From the NCBI RefSeq assembly GCF_900103445.1, contig NZ_FNHS01000002.1, forward strand, positions 124,001 to 188,000: a DNA stretch of 64,000 bases, in the 5' to 3' direction. A model generated the notes under the pieces. That model ran no database searches. It had not been told where the DNA came from and saw only the letters and a list, made by a program, of their open reading frames with translations. This DNA is from Methylobacterium phyllostachyos. GTDB lineage: Bacteria > Pseudomonadota > Alphaproteobacteria > Rhizobiales > Beijerinckiaceae. This document shows, piece by piece, positions 49,445-58,605 of the stretch (its first letter is position 1; each line of letters begins with the position of its first letter). Position numbers and translations under genes: made by a program.

Positions 49445-50272
49445 ATGCAGCAGGAACAGGCCACCGCGCAGGGGACGCGCCGCGCCCCCGAGCCCCCGAT
49501 CCACGGCCCGGAGGGCTTTGAAGGCATGCGCCGCGCGGGGCGCCTCACGGCCGAGGCCCTCGATCTACTCATGGAGGCGACGCAGCCCGGCGTCACCACC
49601 GAGGCACTCGACAAGCTCGCCTACGAGTTCGCCATGGACAACGGCGCCTACCCGGCCTCGCTGCTGTACCGCGGCTATCCGAAGTCGATCTGCACCTCGA
49701 TCAACCACGTGGTCTGCCACGGCATCCCCAACGACAAGCCGCTGCGCGAGGGCGACATCGTCAACCTCGACATCTGCCTGATTCTCGACGGCTGGCACGG
49801 CGATTCGAGCCGGATGGCCTATGTCGGCGAGGTGCCGCGCAAGGCGCAGCGCCTGTGCGAGATCACCTACGAGGCGCTGATGCGCGGCGTCGCGGCGGTG
49901 AAGCCCGGCGGCTCCACCAACGATATCGGCCGGGCGATCCAGGCCTACGCGGAGAGCGAGCGCTGCTCGGTGGTGCGGGATTTCTGCGGCCACGGGCTCG
50001 GGCGCACCTATCACGACGCGCCGACCATCCTGCACTATGTCGAGGCGAGCTACGACGTGCCGTTCAAGCCGGGCCAGTTCTTCACGGTCGAGCCGATGAT
50101 CAATCTCGGCCGCCCCGCCGTGAAGGTCCTGGGCGACGGCTGGACCGCGGTGACCCGCGACCGGTCGCTCTCGGCGCAGTTCGAGCATACCGTGGCGGTC
50201 ACCGAGACGGGCGTGGAAATCTTCACGGTCTCGCCGAAGGGGCTGCATCAACCCGTCAACACCGCCGCCTGA
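49445..50272 (+). CDS. map: Methionine aminopeptidase, type I
   Basis: This dinuclear metalloenzyme removes the initiator methionine from proteins. It is 275 residues. Metal ligands follow the family order: Asp109 (NLDICLI), Asp120 (WHGDSSR), His183 (CGHGLGR), Glu216 (FTVEPMI) and Glu247 (FEHTVAV). A 20-residue extension precedes the conserved GPEGFEGMRRAG region. It precedes radC by six bases, so both share a transcript. Confidence 0.96.
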   Translation: MQQEQATAQGTRRAPEPPIHGPEGFEGMRRAGRLTAEALDLLMEATQPGVTTEALDKLAYEFAMDNGAYPASLLYRGYPKSICTSINHVVCHGIPNDKPLREGDIVNLDICLILDGWHGDSSRMAYVGEVPRKAQRLCEITYEALMRGVAAVKPGGSTNDIGRAIQAYAESERCSVVRDFCGHGLGRTYHDAPTILHYVEASYDVPFKPGQFFTVEPMINLGRPAVKVLGDGWTAVTRDRSLSAQFEHTVAVTETGVEIFTVSPKGLHQPVNTAA

Positions 50273-50278
50273 TCCCCC

Positions 50279-51025
50279 ATGGCGTCGCTGCCGGAGCACG
50301 CCCAGCCGGGGCTGTTCGCTGACAGCGCCGAGACGGCCTCGCTCGCGGGGGAGACGCCGCATTATCACGGCCATCGCGACCGGCTGCGAGACAAGTTCGC
50401 GGCGGCGGGGGGCAACGCCCTGCCGGATTACGAGCTGCTCGAACTTATCCTGTTCCGCGCGATACCGCGGCGGGACGTGAAGCCGCTGGCGAAGGCGCTG
50501 GTTGCCCGGTTCGGCAGCTTTGCTGAAGTCCTGAGTGCCGAGCCGGCCCGGCTGATGGAGGTGCCCGGCGTCAGTGCCGGCGTAGCCTCGGACCTCAAGG
50601 TGATCGAAGCCGCCGGAAGGCGTCTAGCCAAGGGTGCGATCCGCGAGCGCGCATTGCTGGGATCGTGGAGCGCGCTGCTCGAATATCTGCGCGCCACCAT
50701 GGCCTTCGCGCCCCGCGAAGAGTTCCGCATCCTGTTTCTGGACAAGCGCAACCACCTTATCGCCGACGAGGTGCAGGGACACGGCACCGTCGATCATACC
50801 CCGGTCTATCCCCGTGAGGTCGCCCGGCGGGCGCTGGAGCTCTCGGCCACTGCGATCATCCTCGCGCACAACCACCCGTCCGGCGATCCGACCCCCTCCT
50901 CCGCCGACGTGGCGATGACCCGGGAAATCATGACGGTCCTGACGCCGCTGCAGATCGTCGTGCACGATCACGTCATCCTCGGGCGAAACGGACATGCCAG
51001 CTTGAAAGGCCTCAAGTTAATCTGA
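50279..51025 (+). CDS. radC: RadC-family JAB metalloprotease-fold protein
   Basis: The 248-residue protein has an N-terminal helix-hairpin-helix-like region ([31 protein letters not shown], about 50-80) and a C-terminal JAB/MPN domain with His197, His199 and Asp210 in [18 protein letters not shown]. The old DNA-repair assignment of RadC has been withdrawn, and the biochemical role is unknown; the JAB fold is that of deubiquitinase-type isopeptidases. It follows map by six bases and precedes the Anbu cluster by 96 bases. Confidence 0.92.
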   Translation: MASLPEHAQPGLFADSAETASLAGETPHYHGHRDRLRDKFAAAGGNALPDYELLELILFRAIPRRDVKPLAKALVARFGSFAEVLSAEPARLMEVPGVSAGVASDLKVIEAAGRRLAKGAIRERALLGSWSALLEYLRATMAFAPREEFRILFLDKRNHLIADEVQGHGTVDHTPVYPREVARRALELSATAIILAHNHPSGDPTPSSADVAMTREIMTVLTPLQIVVHDHVILGRNGHASLKGLKLI

Positions 51026-51121
51026 TCCTTCGGCCACCTTGAGCGTTGTCGCGCAGGCCTATAGCCATGACGAAATGGCGCGCCTCTTGCCTCAAGAGCG
51101 GGAGCGTACGGGAGGAGCGAG

Positions 51122-52555
51122 ATGGCGGTGACGGCCTTCGACGAGATGAACGGGATCGGGGTTTCCGATTCGGCCGCCGTCCGCGACGCCTATGGCCAGC
51201 TCAAGGCATGGCTCGACGCGACGCCGCCGGAACACTTCAACACCCGCCGCAGCCAGGCCGAATTGCTGTTCCGCCGGATCGGCATCACCTTCGCGGTCTA
51301 CGGCGACAATGAATCGACCGAGCGCCTGATCCCGTTCGACATCATCCCCCGGGTGATCACCAAGCCGGAATGGTCGTTCCTCGAGCGCGGGCTGAAGCAG
51401 CGGGTCACCGCCATCAACCTGTTCCTGAAGGACATCTACGGCGCGCAGGAATGCATCAAGGCCGGCATCATCCCGGCCGACCTCGTTTACCGGAACGCCC
51501 ATTACCGGATGGAGATGCGCTCGTTCCGGGTGCCGCACGACCTCTACGTCCACATCGCGGGCATCGACATCGTGCGCACCGGCGAGAACGATTTCTTCGT
51601 GCTGGAAGACAATGCCCGCATCCCGTCCGGCGTGTCTTACATGCTGGAGAACCGGGAGGTGATGCTGCGCCTGTTCCCGGACCTGTTCTCCAAGCACCGG
51701 GTCGCCCCGGTGGAGAACTATCCCGACGCCCTGCTGGCCACCCTGCGCAGCCTCGCGCCGGGCTCGGCCACGCGGGATCCCACGGTCGTGCTGCTGACCC
51801 CCGGCCGGTACAACTCGGCTTTCTACGAGCACTCGTTCCTGGCCGACAAGCTCGGCGTCGAGCTGGTGGAGGCCTCCGACCTCTTCACCCGCGACGACGT
51901 GGTCTACATGCGCACCACCGAGGGACCGCGGAAGGTCGACGTGATCTACCGCCGCCTCGACGACGACTTCTTGGATCCGCTGGTCTTCCGGCCGGACTCG
52001 GTCCTCGGCGTTCCGGGCCTGATGAACGCCTACGAGCGGGGCTCCGTGACATTGGCCAACGCGGTCGGCACCGGCATCTCGGACGACAAGGCCGTCTACA
52101 GCTACATGCCGGAGATCGTGAAATTCTTCACCGGCGAGGAGCCGATCCTGCACAACGTGCCGACCTACCGCTGCCGCGAGAAGGAGGCCTTCGCGTACGT
52201 GATGGACAACCTGTCCGAGCTGGTGGTGAAGGAGGTCAACGGCTCGGGCGGCTACGGCATGCTGGTCGGGCCGCATGCGAGCAAGCGGGAGATCGACGAT
52301 TTCGCCCGGAAGCTCAAGCACGCCCCGGACGGCTTCATCGCCCAGCCGACCCTCTCGCTCTCGACCTGCCCGACCTTCGTGGCCTCGGGCGTCGCGCCCC
52401 GCCACGTGGACCTGCGGCCGTTCGTGCTGTGCGGCGCCGATCAGATCCGCATCGTGCCGGGCGGCCTGACGCGGGTGGCGCTCAAAGAGGGCTCCCTGGT
52501 GGTCAATTCCAGCCAGGGCGGCGGCACGAAGGACACCTGGGTGCTCGACGCCTGA
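51122..52555 (+). CDS. Circularly permuted ATP-grasp protein of the Anbu cluster
   Basis: The 477-residue protein belongs to the circularly permuted ATP-grasp (DUF404/DUF407) family. Conserved stretches are RSFRVPHDLYVHIAGIDIVRTGENDFFVLEDNARIPSGVSYML, the glycine-rich VNGSGGYGMLVGP that contacts ATP, and PRHVDLRPFVLCG. Such enzymes form amide or peptide bonds with ATP; the substrate is unknown. It is the first gene of a run with alpha-E, transglutaminase and Anbu, with GGGAGGAG before the start, so it is likely well translated. Confidence 0.9.
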   Translation: MAVTAFDEMNGIGVSDSAAVRDAYGQLKAWLDATPPEHFNTRRSQAELLFRRIGITFAVYGDNESTERLIPFDIIPRVITKPEWSFLERGLKQRVTAINLFLKDIYGAQECIKAGIIPADLVYRNAHYRMEMRSFRVPHDLYVHIAGIDIVRTGENDFFVLEDNARIPSGVSYMLENREVMLRLFPDLFSKHRVAPVENYPDALLATLRSLAPGSATRDPTVVLLTPGRYNSAFYEHSFLADKLGVELVEASDLFTRDDVVYMRTTEGPRKVDVIYRRLDDDFLDPLVFRPDSVLGVPGLMNAYERGSVTLANAVGTGISDDKAVYSYMPEIVKFFTGEEPILHNVPTYRCREKEAFAYVMDNLSELVVKEVNGSGGYGMLVGPHASKREIDDFARKLKHAPDGFIAQPTLSLSTCPTFVASGVAPRHVDLRPFVLCGADQIRIVPGGLTRVALKEGSLVVNSSQGGGTKDTWVLDA

Positions 52556-52611
52556 GATCCGTGAGATATGCGGTGCGGCACCCTGTGGCCGCCCGACGGG
52601 GCTGAAACGAC

Positions 52612-53559
52612 ATGCTGTCCAGGACTGCCGACAACCTCTTCTGGCTCTCGCGCTACGTCGAGCGCGCCGATTTCGTCGCCCGCATCCTCGACGCGGCGCA
52701 TCGCTTCGCGTCGCTGCCGACGAGCTACGGCGGCGGCGAGGGCAACGAGTGGGAATCCGCCCTCGCCTCGGCCGGTGACCCGGAGGCGTTCAAGACGCAT
52801 TACAGCGCCATCAATGCCGACACGGTCTGCGACTTTCTGGCCTTCAGCCCGCACAACCCGTCCTCGATCCGCTCCTGCATCGAGGCGGCCCGGGAGAATG
52901 CCCGCTCGGTGCGCACGGCGCTCACCACCGAGATGTGGGACGCGATCAACGGTGCGTGGCTGGAGCTGCGCAACTACGCCGGCAAGGACCTGAACCGCGA
53001 CGAGTTCGGCCGCTTCCTCGACTGGGTGAAGACCGTCTCGCTGACATTCGACGGCTCGGCCTTCCGCACGATGCTGCGCAACGATGCGTTCTGGTTCACG
53101 CGCCTTGGCACCGCGATCGAGCGGGCCGACAACACCGCCCGCATCCTCGACGTGAAGTACCAGATCCTGCTCCCCCACGACGAGAAGGTCGGCGGCAGCC
53201 TCGACTACTTCCAGTGGACTACGATCCTGCGCGAGGTCTCGGCCTTCAACGCCTATCACTGGGTCTATCGCGAGAGCATCAAACCGGTGCTTGTGGCCGA
53301 CCTGCTGATGCTGAACAAGCAGATGCCGCGCTCCTTCGCGAACTGCTACGGCGTGATCGTCGAGTATCTCGACCTGATCGCCGACGCCTACGGCCGCCGG
53401 GGACCGAGCCAGCGGCTCGCGGGCAACATGCTGGCCAAGCTCGAGGGCGAGGATATTAACCGGGTCTTCGCCTCGGGCCTGCACGAATTCGTCGAGGCCT
53501 TCATCGCCGAGAACAACGGGGTGGGCGAGGCCATCGTCAAGCAGTATCTGGTCGGCTGA
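52612..53559 (+). CDS. Alpha-E domain protein of the Anbu cluster
   Basis: The 315-residue protein is almost all helical. It belongs to the alpha-E (DUF403) family, whose genes regularly follow the ATP-grasp gene. It begins MLSRTADNLFWLSRYVERAD, the family hallmark, and contains FWFTRLGTAIERADNTARILDVKYQ. No enzymatic motif is seen; it is thought to partner the ATP-grasp protein. Spacing to the ATP-grasp gene is 56 bases and to the transglutaminase 21. Confidence 0.92.
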   Translation: MLSRTADNLFWLSRYVERADFVARILDAAHRFASLPTSYGGGEGNEWESALASAGDPEAFKTHYSAINADTVCDFLAFSPHNPSSIRSCIEAARENARSVRTALTTEMWDAINGAWLELRNYAGKDLNRDEFGRFLDWVKTVSLTFDGSAFRTMLRNDAFWFTRLGTAIERADNTARILDVKYQILLPHDEKVGGSLDYFQWTTILREVSAFNAYHWVYRESIKPVLVADLLMLNKQMPRSFANCYGVIVEYLDLIADAYGRRGPSQRLAGNMLAKLEGEDINRVFASGLHEFVEAFIAENNGVGEAIVKQYLVG

Positions 53560-53580
53560 ACGAGACAGACGGGACGGCGC

Positions 53581-54408
53581 ATGCGCATCCGCGTGGTCCA
53601 CGAGACCATCTACACCTATGAGCAGCCCGCCCGCGGGCTCGTGCAGGTCCTGCGCATGACGCCCCGGGACCATGACGGCCAGTATGTGCGGTCCTGGCGG
53701 ATCGACACCACGGTCGACGGGCGGCTGACCGCCCGGGAGGACGGGTTCGGGAACCTCGTCCACTGGTTCACGCCGGACGAACCAGCCGAAGCCCTGACCA
53801 TCCGGGTCACCGGCACGGTCGACACCGAGGACACGCAGGGCGTCGTGCGCGGCACGGTCGAGCGCCTGCCGGATCCCTTCTATCTGCGCGACACGGATCT
53901 CTGCGCGGCGAACCCCGACCTGCACATCTTCGCCGAGCGCATCGCCACGGAGGGCGATGGTGCGCCGCTCGCCCTGCTGCATCGTCTGATGCATGCCGTC
54001 CCCGAGGCCGTGGCGTTCGAGCCCGGTCCCGCCGCAAATGCAGTCCCGGCCGGGAAGGCCTTCGAGGCGGGGCGGGGCATTTGCCAGGACCTGACCCACG
54101 TCTTCATCGCGGCGGCGCGGCATATCGGCATCCCGGCGCGCTACGTGGCGGGCTATCGCGCCCGGGACGACGGCGAGGCCGCGGTCGAGGCGCCGCATGG
54201 CTGGGCCGAGGCGCTGGTGCCGAATCTCGGCTGGGTCGCGTTCGATCCGTGCTTCGGGATGAGCCCGTCCGACAGCTACATCCGCGTCGCCACGGGGCTC
54301 GACTACCTCGGCGCGGCGCCGATCCGCGGCAGCCGCACCGGCGGCGGCACCGAGACACTGGACGTGAAGCTCCGCGTCGAGCAAGGCAGGGCCGCGATCC
54401 AGTCCTGA
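53581..54408 (+). CDS. Transglutaminase-like protease of the Anbu cluster
   Basis: The 275-residue protein has an N-terminal beta domain (MRIRVVHETIYTYEQPARGL) and a transglutaminase-like cysteine protease core. The catalytic triad is Cys168 (GRGICQDLTHVFI), His206 (EAPHGWAEALV) and Asp222 (WVAFDPCFG). In such cytoplasmic bacterial proteins, peptide or isopeptide cleavage is more likely than cross-linking, but the reaction is not known. It is part of the four-gene Anbu cluster. Confidence 0.93.
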   Translation: MRIRVVHETIYTYEQPARGLVQVLRMTPRDHDGQYVRSWRIDTTVDGRLTAREDGFGNLVHWFTPDEPAEALTIRVTGTVDTEDTQGVVRGTVERLPDPFYLRDTDLCAANPDLHIFAERIATEGDGAPLALLHRLMHAVPEAVAFEPGPAANAVPAGKAFEAGRGICQDLTHVFIAAARHIGIPARYVAGYRARDDGEAAVEAPHGWAEALVPNLGWVAFDPCFGMSPSDSYIRVATGLDYLGAAPIRGSRTGGGTETLDVKLRVEQGRAAIQS

Positions 54409-54450
54409 TTCCCGCGACACCGGCCCCGGCCGCACGAGAGCCCGAAGACG

Positions 54451-55200
54451 ATGACCTACTGCGTCGGTGTCCTTGTCGAAGAGGGGCTCGTGATGGTCGC
54501 CGACACCCGCACCAATGCGGGGCTCGACGACATCTCGACCTATCGCAAGCTGCATCACTTCACCGTGCCGGGCGAGCGGGTGATGATGCTGGCCTCGGCC
54601 GGCAACCTGTCGATCACCCAATCGGTGCTGAGCCTGCTGCAGGAGGGCGTCCCCGGCGAGGGCGATGAGCCGACTCAGAAGCTCGTCGAGGCGCCGACCA
54701 TGTTCCAGGCGGCGCAGCTCATCGGCCGGGCGATTCGCCGGGTCCGGACGATCGAGAAGGACGGGTTCGAGGCGGCCAACATCCGGTTCTCGATCTCGCT
54801 GTTGTTCGGCGGCCAGATCGGTACCGGCGAGATGCGGCTGTACCTGATATATTCGGCCGGCAACTTCATCGAGTGCAGCATGGACGCGCCGTTCCTCCAG
54901 ATCGGCGAGCATAAATACGGCAAGCCGATCCTCGATCGGGCGGTGACCTACCGGACCGATCTGTACGACGCCCTGAAGGTGAGCCTCGTCTCGATGGATT
55001 CGACCATGCGTTCGAATCTGGGCGTGGGCCTGCCGATCGACATCGCGGTGGCGCGCCGGAACGCGCTGACGCTGGAGGTGAACCATCGGATCGAGGCCGG
55101 CGAGGGCTATTTCCATGATCTGCGCGAGCGCTGGTCGGCGGCGCTCCGGGCCGCGCACCGGGCGATCCCGCGCCCGCCCTATGGGCCTTCGGAGAAGTAG
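54451..55200 (+). CDS. Bacterial proteasome-like protease Anbu
   Basis: The 249-residue protein is an Anbu-type Ntn hydrolase (COG3484), related to proteasome beta subunits and HslV. The start reads MTYCVGVLVEEGLVMVADTRTNAG: removal of Met exposes Thr as the nucleophile. Asp18 (ADTRTNAG) and Lys33 (TYRKLHHF), numbered with Met included, align with the proteasome Asp17/Lys33 pair. GGQIGTGEMRLYLIYSAGNFIE is the mid-domain signature. Anbu assembles into open helical or ring forms rather than a closed barrel in studied cases; its substrates are unknown. It closes the ATP-grasp, alpha-E, transglutaminase run. Confidence 0.93.
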   Translation: MTYCVGVLVEEGLVMVADTRTNAGLDDISTYRKLHHFTVPGERVMMLASAGNLSITQSVLSLLQEGVPGEGDEPTQKLVEAPTMFQAAQLIGRAIRRVRTIEKDGFEAANIRFSISLLFGGQIGTGEMRLYLIYSAGNFIECSMDAPFLQIGEHKYGKPILDRAVTYRTDLYDALKVSLVSMDSTMRSNLGVGLPIDIAVARRNALTLEVNHRIEAGEGYFHDLRERWSAALRAAHRAIPRPPYGPSEK

Positions 55201-55218
55201 GCACTGGCGTCGCCCCCC

Positions 55219-55312
55219 CGTCATCGCGAGCGCAGCGAAGCGACCCAGGGTAACGCGGCAATCTGGACAGCGCGGCGCTTCCCTGGATTGCTTCGCTGCG
55301 CTCGCAACGACG
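55219..55312. repeat. Imperfect palindromic repeat between Anbu and thiE
   Basis: Arms of 32 bases (55219-55250 and 55281-55312) are complementary at 28 positions, with a 30-base loop region. The sequence type (GCGAGCGCAGCGAAGC, then a CCAGGG end) resembles interspersed repeats common in many alphaproteobacterial genomes. It lies between two convergent operons and may act as a terminator. Confidence 0.75.
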
Positions 55313-55327
55313 ATGGCATCGAGGCTG

Positions 55328-55972
55328 TTACTCGGAGACGACTTGCGCTGTAGGCCAAGCCTTCAGTAAGGCCTTCGTCGCCATGGCCGGATCACTGGCC
55401 CGCATCAACCCGCCCATGATGGCGACGGCCGCGGCCCCGGCCCTCCGGCACTCTGCGACCGAGTCGGATCCCACTCCGCCGAGTGCCACCACCGGCAGGC
55501 CCGCCCTCCGCGCGGCGGCGATGCCCTCGGGACCGAGGGCCGGCCCGTAGCCCGGCTTGCTCGCCGTCGGAAAAATCGGACTAAGGGTCACGTAATCGGC
55601 GCCGGCCGCCGCGGCCTGCGCGATCTCCTGCGGCGCATGGGCTGAGACGCCGATCAGCGCCCCCGCCCCCATCGCGTCCCGCGCCGCCGCGATCGCCTCC
55701 GGCCCCGATCCGCCGCCGAGATGCACCCCGTCGGCGCCGAGCGCCCGGGCCAGGGCGACATCGCCCCCGACCGTCAGGAATCCACCAGCCATCCGCACGC
55801 GTCCGGCCACGGCCTCACCCAGGCGAAGCCGCGCCTCCGGCTCTAGGTCGCGGTCGCGGAACCAGATCCAGCGCCCGCCGCCGTCCAGGATCGCCTGCAC
55901 GGTCTCGGCGAGGGGGCGCGTATGGCCGTGCCGGTCCGTCACCGCGAGCAGCGGCGACGGCAGCGCCCTCAC
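55328..55972 (-). CDS. thiE: Thiamine phosphate synthase
   Basis: This enzyme joins the pyrimidine (HMP-PP) and thiazole phosphate halves of thiamine. The 214-residue protein has a TIM barrel with [36 protein letters not shown] and [21 protein letters not shown], the family signatures. The start is a GTG overlapping the thiG stop by four bases. The pyrophosphate/HMP supply gene thiC is not in the window. The 3' end abuts the large palindrome. Confidence 0.92.
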   Translation of the reverse strand: MRALPSPLLAVTDRHGHTRPLAETVQAILDGGGRWIWFRDRDLEPEARLRLGEAVAGRVRMAGGFLTVGGDVALARALGADGVHLGGGSGPEAIAAARDAMGAGALIGVSAHAPQEIAQAAAAGADYVTLSPIFPTASKPGYGPALGPEGIAAARRAGLPVVALGGVGSDSVAECRRAGAAAVAIMGGLMRASDPAMATKALLKAWPTAQVVSE

Positions 55973-56772
55973 GAGCCGACGAGGCCGAGTTGCGGACTCG
56001 AAGGCTCGGCCCGGCCGCGCCGCGGGATGCGCCCGGCGAGATAGGCATCGCGGCCGGCCTCTACCGCCCGGCCCATGGCGCGCGCCATGCGCACCGGGTC
56101 GTCGGCCTTGGCGACGGCCGTGTTGATCAGGCAGGCCGAGGCGCCGAGCTCCATGGCGATCACCGCATCCGACGCAGTGCCGATCCCGGCATCGACCACG
56201 ACCGGTACCTTCGCCCGCCGGCAGATCAGCTCGAGGTTGGCCGGGTTCGCCACCCCCATCCCGGAGCCGATCAGCGAACCCATCGGCATCACCGCGGCGC
56301 AGCCGAGATCCTCTAGGCGCTGGCAGATGATCGGGTCGTCGTTGCAATAGGGCAGGACCACGAAGCCGTCGTCCACGAGGTGGCGGCAGGCCTCGATCAA
56401 CTCCGTCACGTCCGGGTAGAGCGTCTCGCGGTCGCCGATCACCTCGACCTTGATCCAGTTGGTGTCCAGCGCCTCGCGGGCGAGCTCGGCGGTCATGATC
56501 GCGTCGCGGGCTGTCTCGCAGCCGGCGGTGTTCGGCAGGAAGCGCTTGCCCTTCAGCAGCGTCACCGTGTCGGACCCGTGGCCCTGGAGCGAGACCCGGC
56601 GGATCGAGGCGGTCACCACCTCGGCCCCGCTCGCCGCGACGGCGTCGCGCATGATCGCCTGTGTCGGATAGCCGGCGGTGCCGATGAACAGCCGGGACGA
56701 CAGGTTCACTCCTGCGATGGTGAAGCTGTCGTCCCCAGTTTCGGGGCGCAGCGGCGTGACGGTATGATCCAT
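55969..56772 (-). CDS. thiG: Thiazole synthase
   Basis: This enzyme builds the thiazole ring from ThiS-thiocarboxylate, deoxyxylulose phosphate and a glycine-derived imine. It is 267 residues when started at ATG 56772, which has GGAGG six bases upstream; a TTG six bases further up is less likely. The active-site Lys is in WIKVEVIGD, and [11 protein letters not shown] and [14 protein letters not shown] mark the phosphate-binding barrel ends. Its start lies just after the thiS stop. Confidence 0.95.
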   Translation of the reverse strand: MDHTVTPLRPETGDDSFTIAGVNLSSRLFIGTAGYPTQAIMRDAVAASGAEVVTASIRRVSLQGHGSDTVTLLKGKRFLPNTAGCETARDAIMTAELAREALDTNWIKVEVIGDRETLYPDVTELIEACRHLVDDGFVVLPYCNDDPIICQRLEDLGCAAVMPMGSLIGSGMGVANPANLELICRRAKVPVVVDAGIGTASDAVIAMELGASACLINTAVAKADDPVRMARAMGRAVEAGRDAYLAGRIPRRGRAEPSSPQLGLVGS

Positions 56773-56774
56773 AC

Positions 56775-56987
56775 TCAACCTCCCTGCATGGCGCGGACGA
56801 TCTCGATGCGGTCGCCCTCGTTGACCGGGGTCTCATCCCAGTCCCGGCGGCGCAGCACCCGGCCGTTCAGCGCGATGGCGACGCCCTGCGGGCTCTCGAT
56901 GCCGGTCTCTTCCGCTTCCTGGCGGAACAGAGCGTCCACGGTCTCGGCGTCGCGTTCGCGCGGTTCGCCGTTGATGAAGAGCTTCAT
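56775..56987 (-). CDS. thiS: Sulfur carrier protein ThiS
   Basis: The 70-residue beta-grasp carrier ends in the required diglycine (AMQGG), whose C-terminus becomes a thiocarboxylate that donates sulfur to the thiazole. It begins [20 protein letters not shown]. The gene overlaps thiO by four bases (ATGA) and is followed by thiG within a few bases. The adenylating enzyme ThiF is not encoded here and must be elsewhere. Confidence 0.93.
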   Translation of the reverse strand: MKLFINGEPRERDAETVDALFRQEAEETGIESPQGVAIALNGRVLRRRDWDETPVNEGDRIEIVRAMQGG

Positions 56988-58201
56988 GCCGAGGCCCTCC
57001 GGGGCTGGACCTGCGCGAACCGCGCCCGGGTGAAGGGACGGGCGACCTCGGGTAGCGCGCCCTCCGTCACCAGCTCGGCCACCGCATCCGCGGTGACGGG
57101 GGCGAGCAGATAGCCGTTGCGGTGATGGCCCGTGGCGGCGACGAGCCCAGGCGCCAGCGTGTCGATGATCGGCGCATCGTCGTCGGAGGTCGGCCGGTAG
57201 CCGCTCCAGACGGAAGCCACCTCCATCTCCTCGATCCCGGGCAGTACCCGGCGCGCACCTTCCAGCAGCGCGTAGAGGCCGCCCGCGGTCACGCCAGGGC
57301 GGAAGCCGCAATCCTCGACGGTGGCGCCGATGATGAGCTGGCCGTCGCTCTTCGGGGCCATATGGACCTGCTCGGTCCAGACCATCCGGGCGAGCGTGCC
57401 GGTCCGGGCGGTGGTGCGCAGGGCGAGCGACTGGCCCTTCAGGGGCCGCACGGGCAGCGATAGGGTATCCGGCAGCAGGCCGCCCTCCCCGCTCCAGGCG
57501 CCGGAGGCCAGGATCACGGCCCCGGCCTGCACGCGGTGCTCGCCGACGCGTAGACCCGTGACGCGATCCCCCGCCCAGTCGATGGCGCTCACCGGGGCGT
57601 GCTCGATCAACGTGACTCCGGCGCGCCGGCAGGCCTCCGCCAGGGCGGCCATCACGCGGCACGGATCGACCTGATGATCCAGCGGGCACTGGATTCCGGC
57701 GGTGACGGACGGGCGCAGCCCCGGCTCCAGGCGCCGGACCTCGCTGCCGGGCAGCCAGGTCGCGTCGAGCCCGGAACGGCGCTGGAGATTGTAGCGGAAG
57801 CGCAGGCGCTCGACTTCGTCGCGTCCGATGGCCAGGACCAGCGTGCCGTCCGCCCGGTAATCGATCGACAGGCCGGACTCGGCCTCCAGCGCATCGCGGA
57901 AGGCCGGCCAGCGCCGGAGCGAATCCAGGGCGAGCGGCAGCAGCGGGTCGGAGCCCGGCTCGTGCTCGGCGGCCGGCGCCAGCATGCCGGTGGCCGCGAG
58001 GCTCGCCCCCGCGCCGATTGTTTCCCGCTCCAGTACGGTGATGGAGCGGCCTGCGCGGGCGAGCCGCCACGCGATCGACAGCCCGATCAACCCGCCACCG
58101 ACGATCGCGACGTCGGTCGCGTCAGGTAGGCGGGCCTGCTCGATCGCGACCGTGGGGCCGCGGCGTCGTCCGATCGGTGATAGGGGGCGGTCCAGGGACA
58201 C
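56984..58201 (-). CDS. thiO: Glycine oxidase ThiO
   Basis: This FAD-dependent oxidase makes the glycine imine used by ThiG. The first FAD motif is DVAIVGGGLIGLSIAWRLARAG, and the C-terminal FAD motif is ATGHHRNGYLLAPVTADAV. The GTG at 58201 is chosen because GGAGAG lies close upstream; GTG 58213 is another option (409 residues). It is first in thiO-thiS-thiG-thiE, immediately behind the TPP riboswitch. Confidence 0.92.
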   Translation of the reverse strand: MSLDRPLSPIGRRRGPTVAIEQARLPDATDVAIVGGGLIGLSIAWRLARAGRSITVLERETIGAGASLAATGMLAPAAEHEPGSDPLLPLALDSLRRWPAFRDALEAESGLSIDYRADGTLVLAIGRDEVERLRFRYNLQRRSGLDATWLPGSEVRRLEPGLRPSVTAGIQCPLDHQVDPCRVMAALAEACRRAGVTLIEHAPVSAIDWAGDRVTGLRVGEHRVQAGAVILASGAWSGEGGLLPDTLSLPVRPLKGQSLALRTTARTGTLARMVWTEQVHMAPKSDGQLIIGATVEDCGFRPGVTAGGLYALLEGARRVLPGIEEMEVASVWSGYRPTSDDDAPIIDTLAPGLVAATGHHRNGYLLAPVTADAVAELVTEGALPEVARPFTRARFAQVQPRRASA

Positions 58202-58285
58202 GCGTCTCTCCACAGGGTTCCAACGTGGAGATCGGTCCGGAAGCTTCGACGAGAAGCTGTGGCCTACCCTGCGGGCGGCCGCGGT

Positions 58286-58390
58286 CCAATCCCTACGCCG
58301 GTATGAGCCGGATCAGGTTCGAAGGATTTCCGCGCCGCAGGTCCTGACGGACGTGCCAGCGGTTTCTCAGCCCCTTGCCGGGGATCTCCC
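58286..58390 (-). promoter_or_regulatory. TPP riboswitch (THI element)
   Basis: Read on the minus strand, the RNA has the conserved GGGGCTGAGA T-loop and the downstream CCTTCGAACCTGATCCGG, then CTCATACCGGCGTAGGGAT, which match the TPP aptamer consensus closely. P1 closes between ATCCC (58381-58385) and GGGAT (58289-58293). A short hairpin with 6-bp arms (AGCTTC / GAAGCT) follows it at about 58240-58257, before the thiO start, and could act in the expression platform. TPP binding should reduce thiOSGE expression. Confidence 0.93.
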
Positions 58391-58605
58391 TGGAACAGGA
58401 TGAGATTTGGTCACCCGCGCCGTGCCGGTCAACCCCGATCCTGGTCGGCGGCGTCGGTGGAACCGACATTCGCCGGTTGCAGTCACCGCTCGGATACCAA
58501 GCCATGCGAATACCGGGTGTCGATCTGCGGCGGCGGATCGGCGGGCACCGACCCTTCATGGATCGCACCTCACACCGGCTCTATCGTCTCGATGGAGCAG
58601 GAGCC

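Noticed and set aside
52441..55224. Long antisense frame across the Anbu cluster
   Set aside because: It runs over four conserved genes and lacks any domain signature; GC bias explains its openness.
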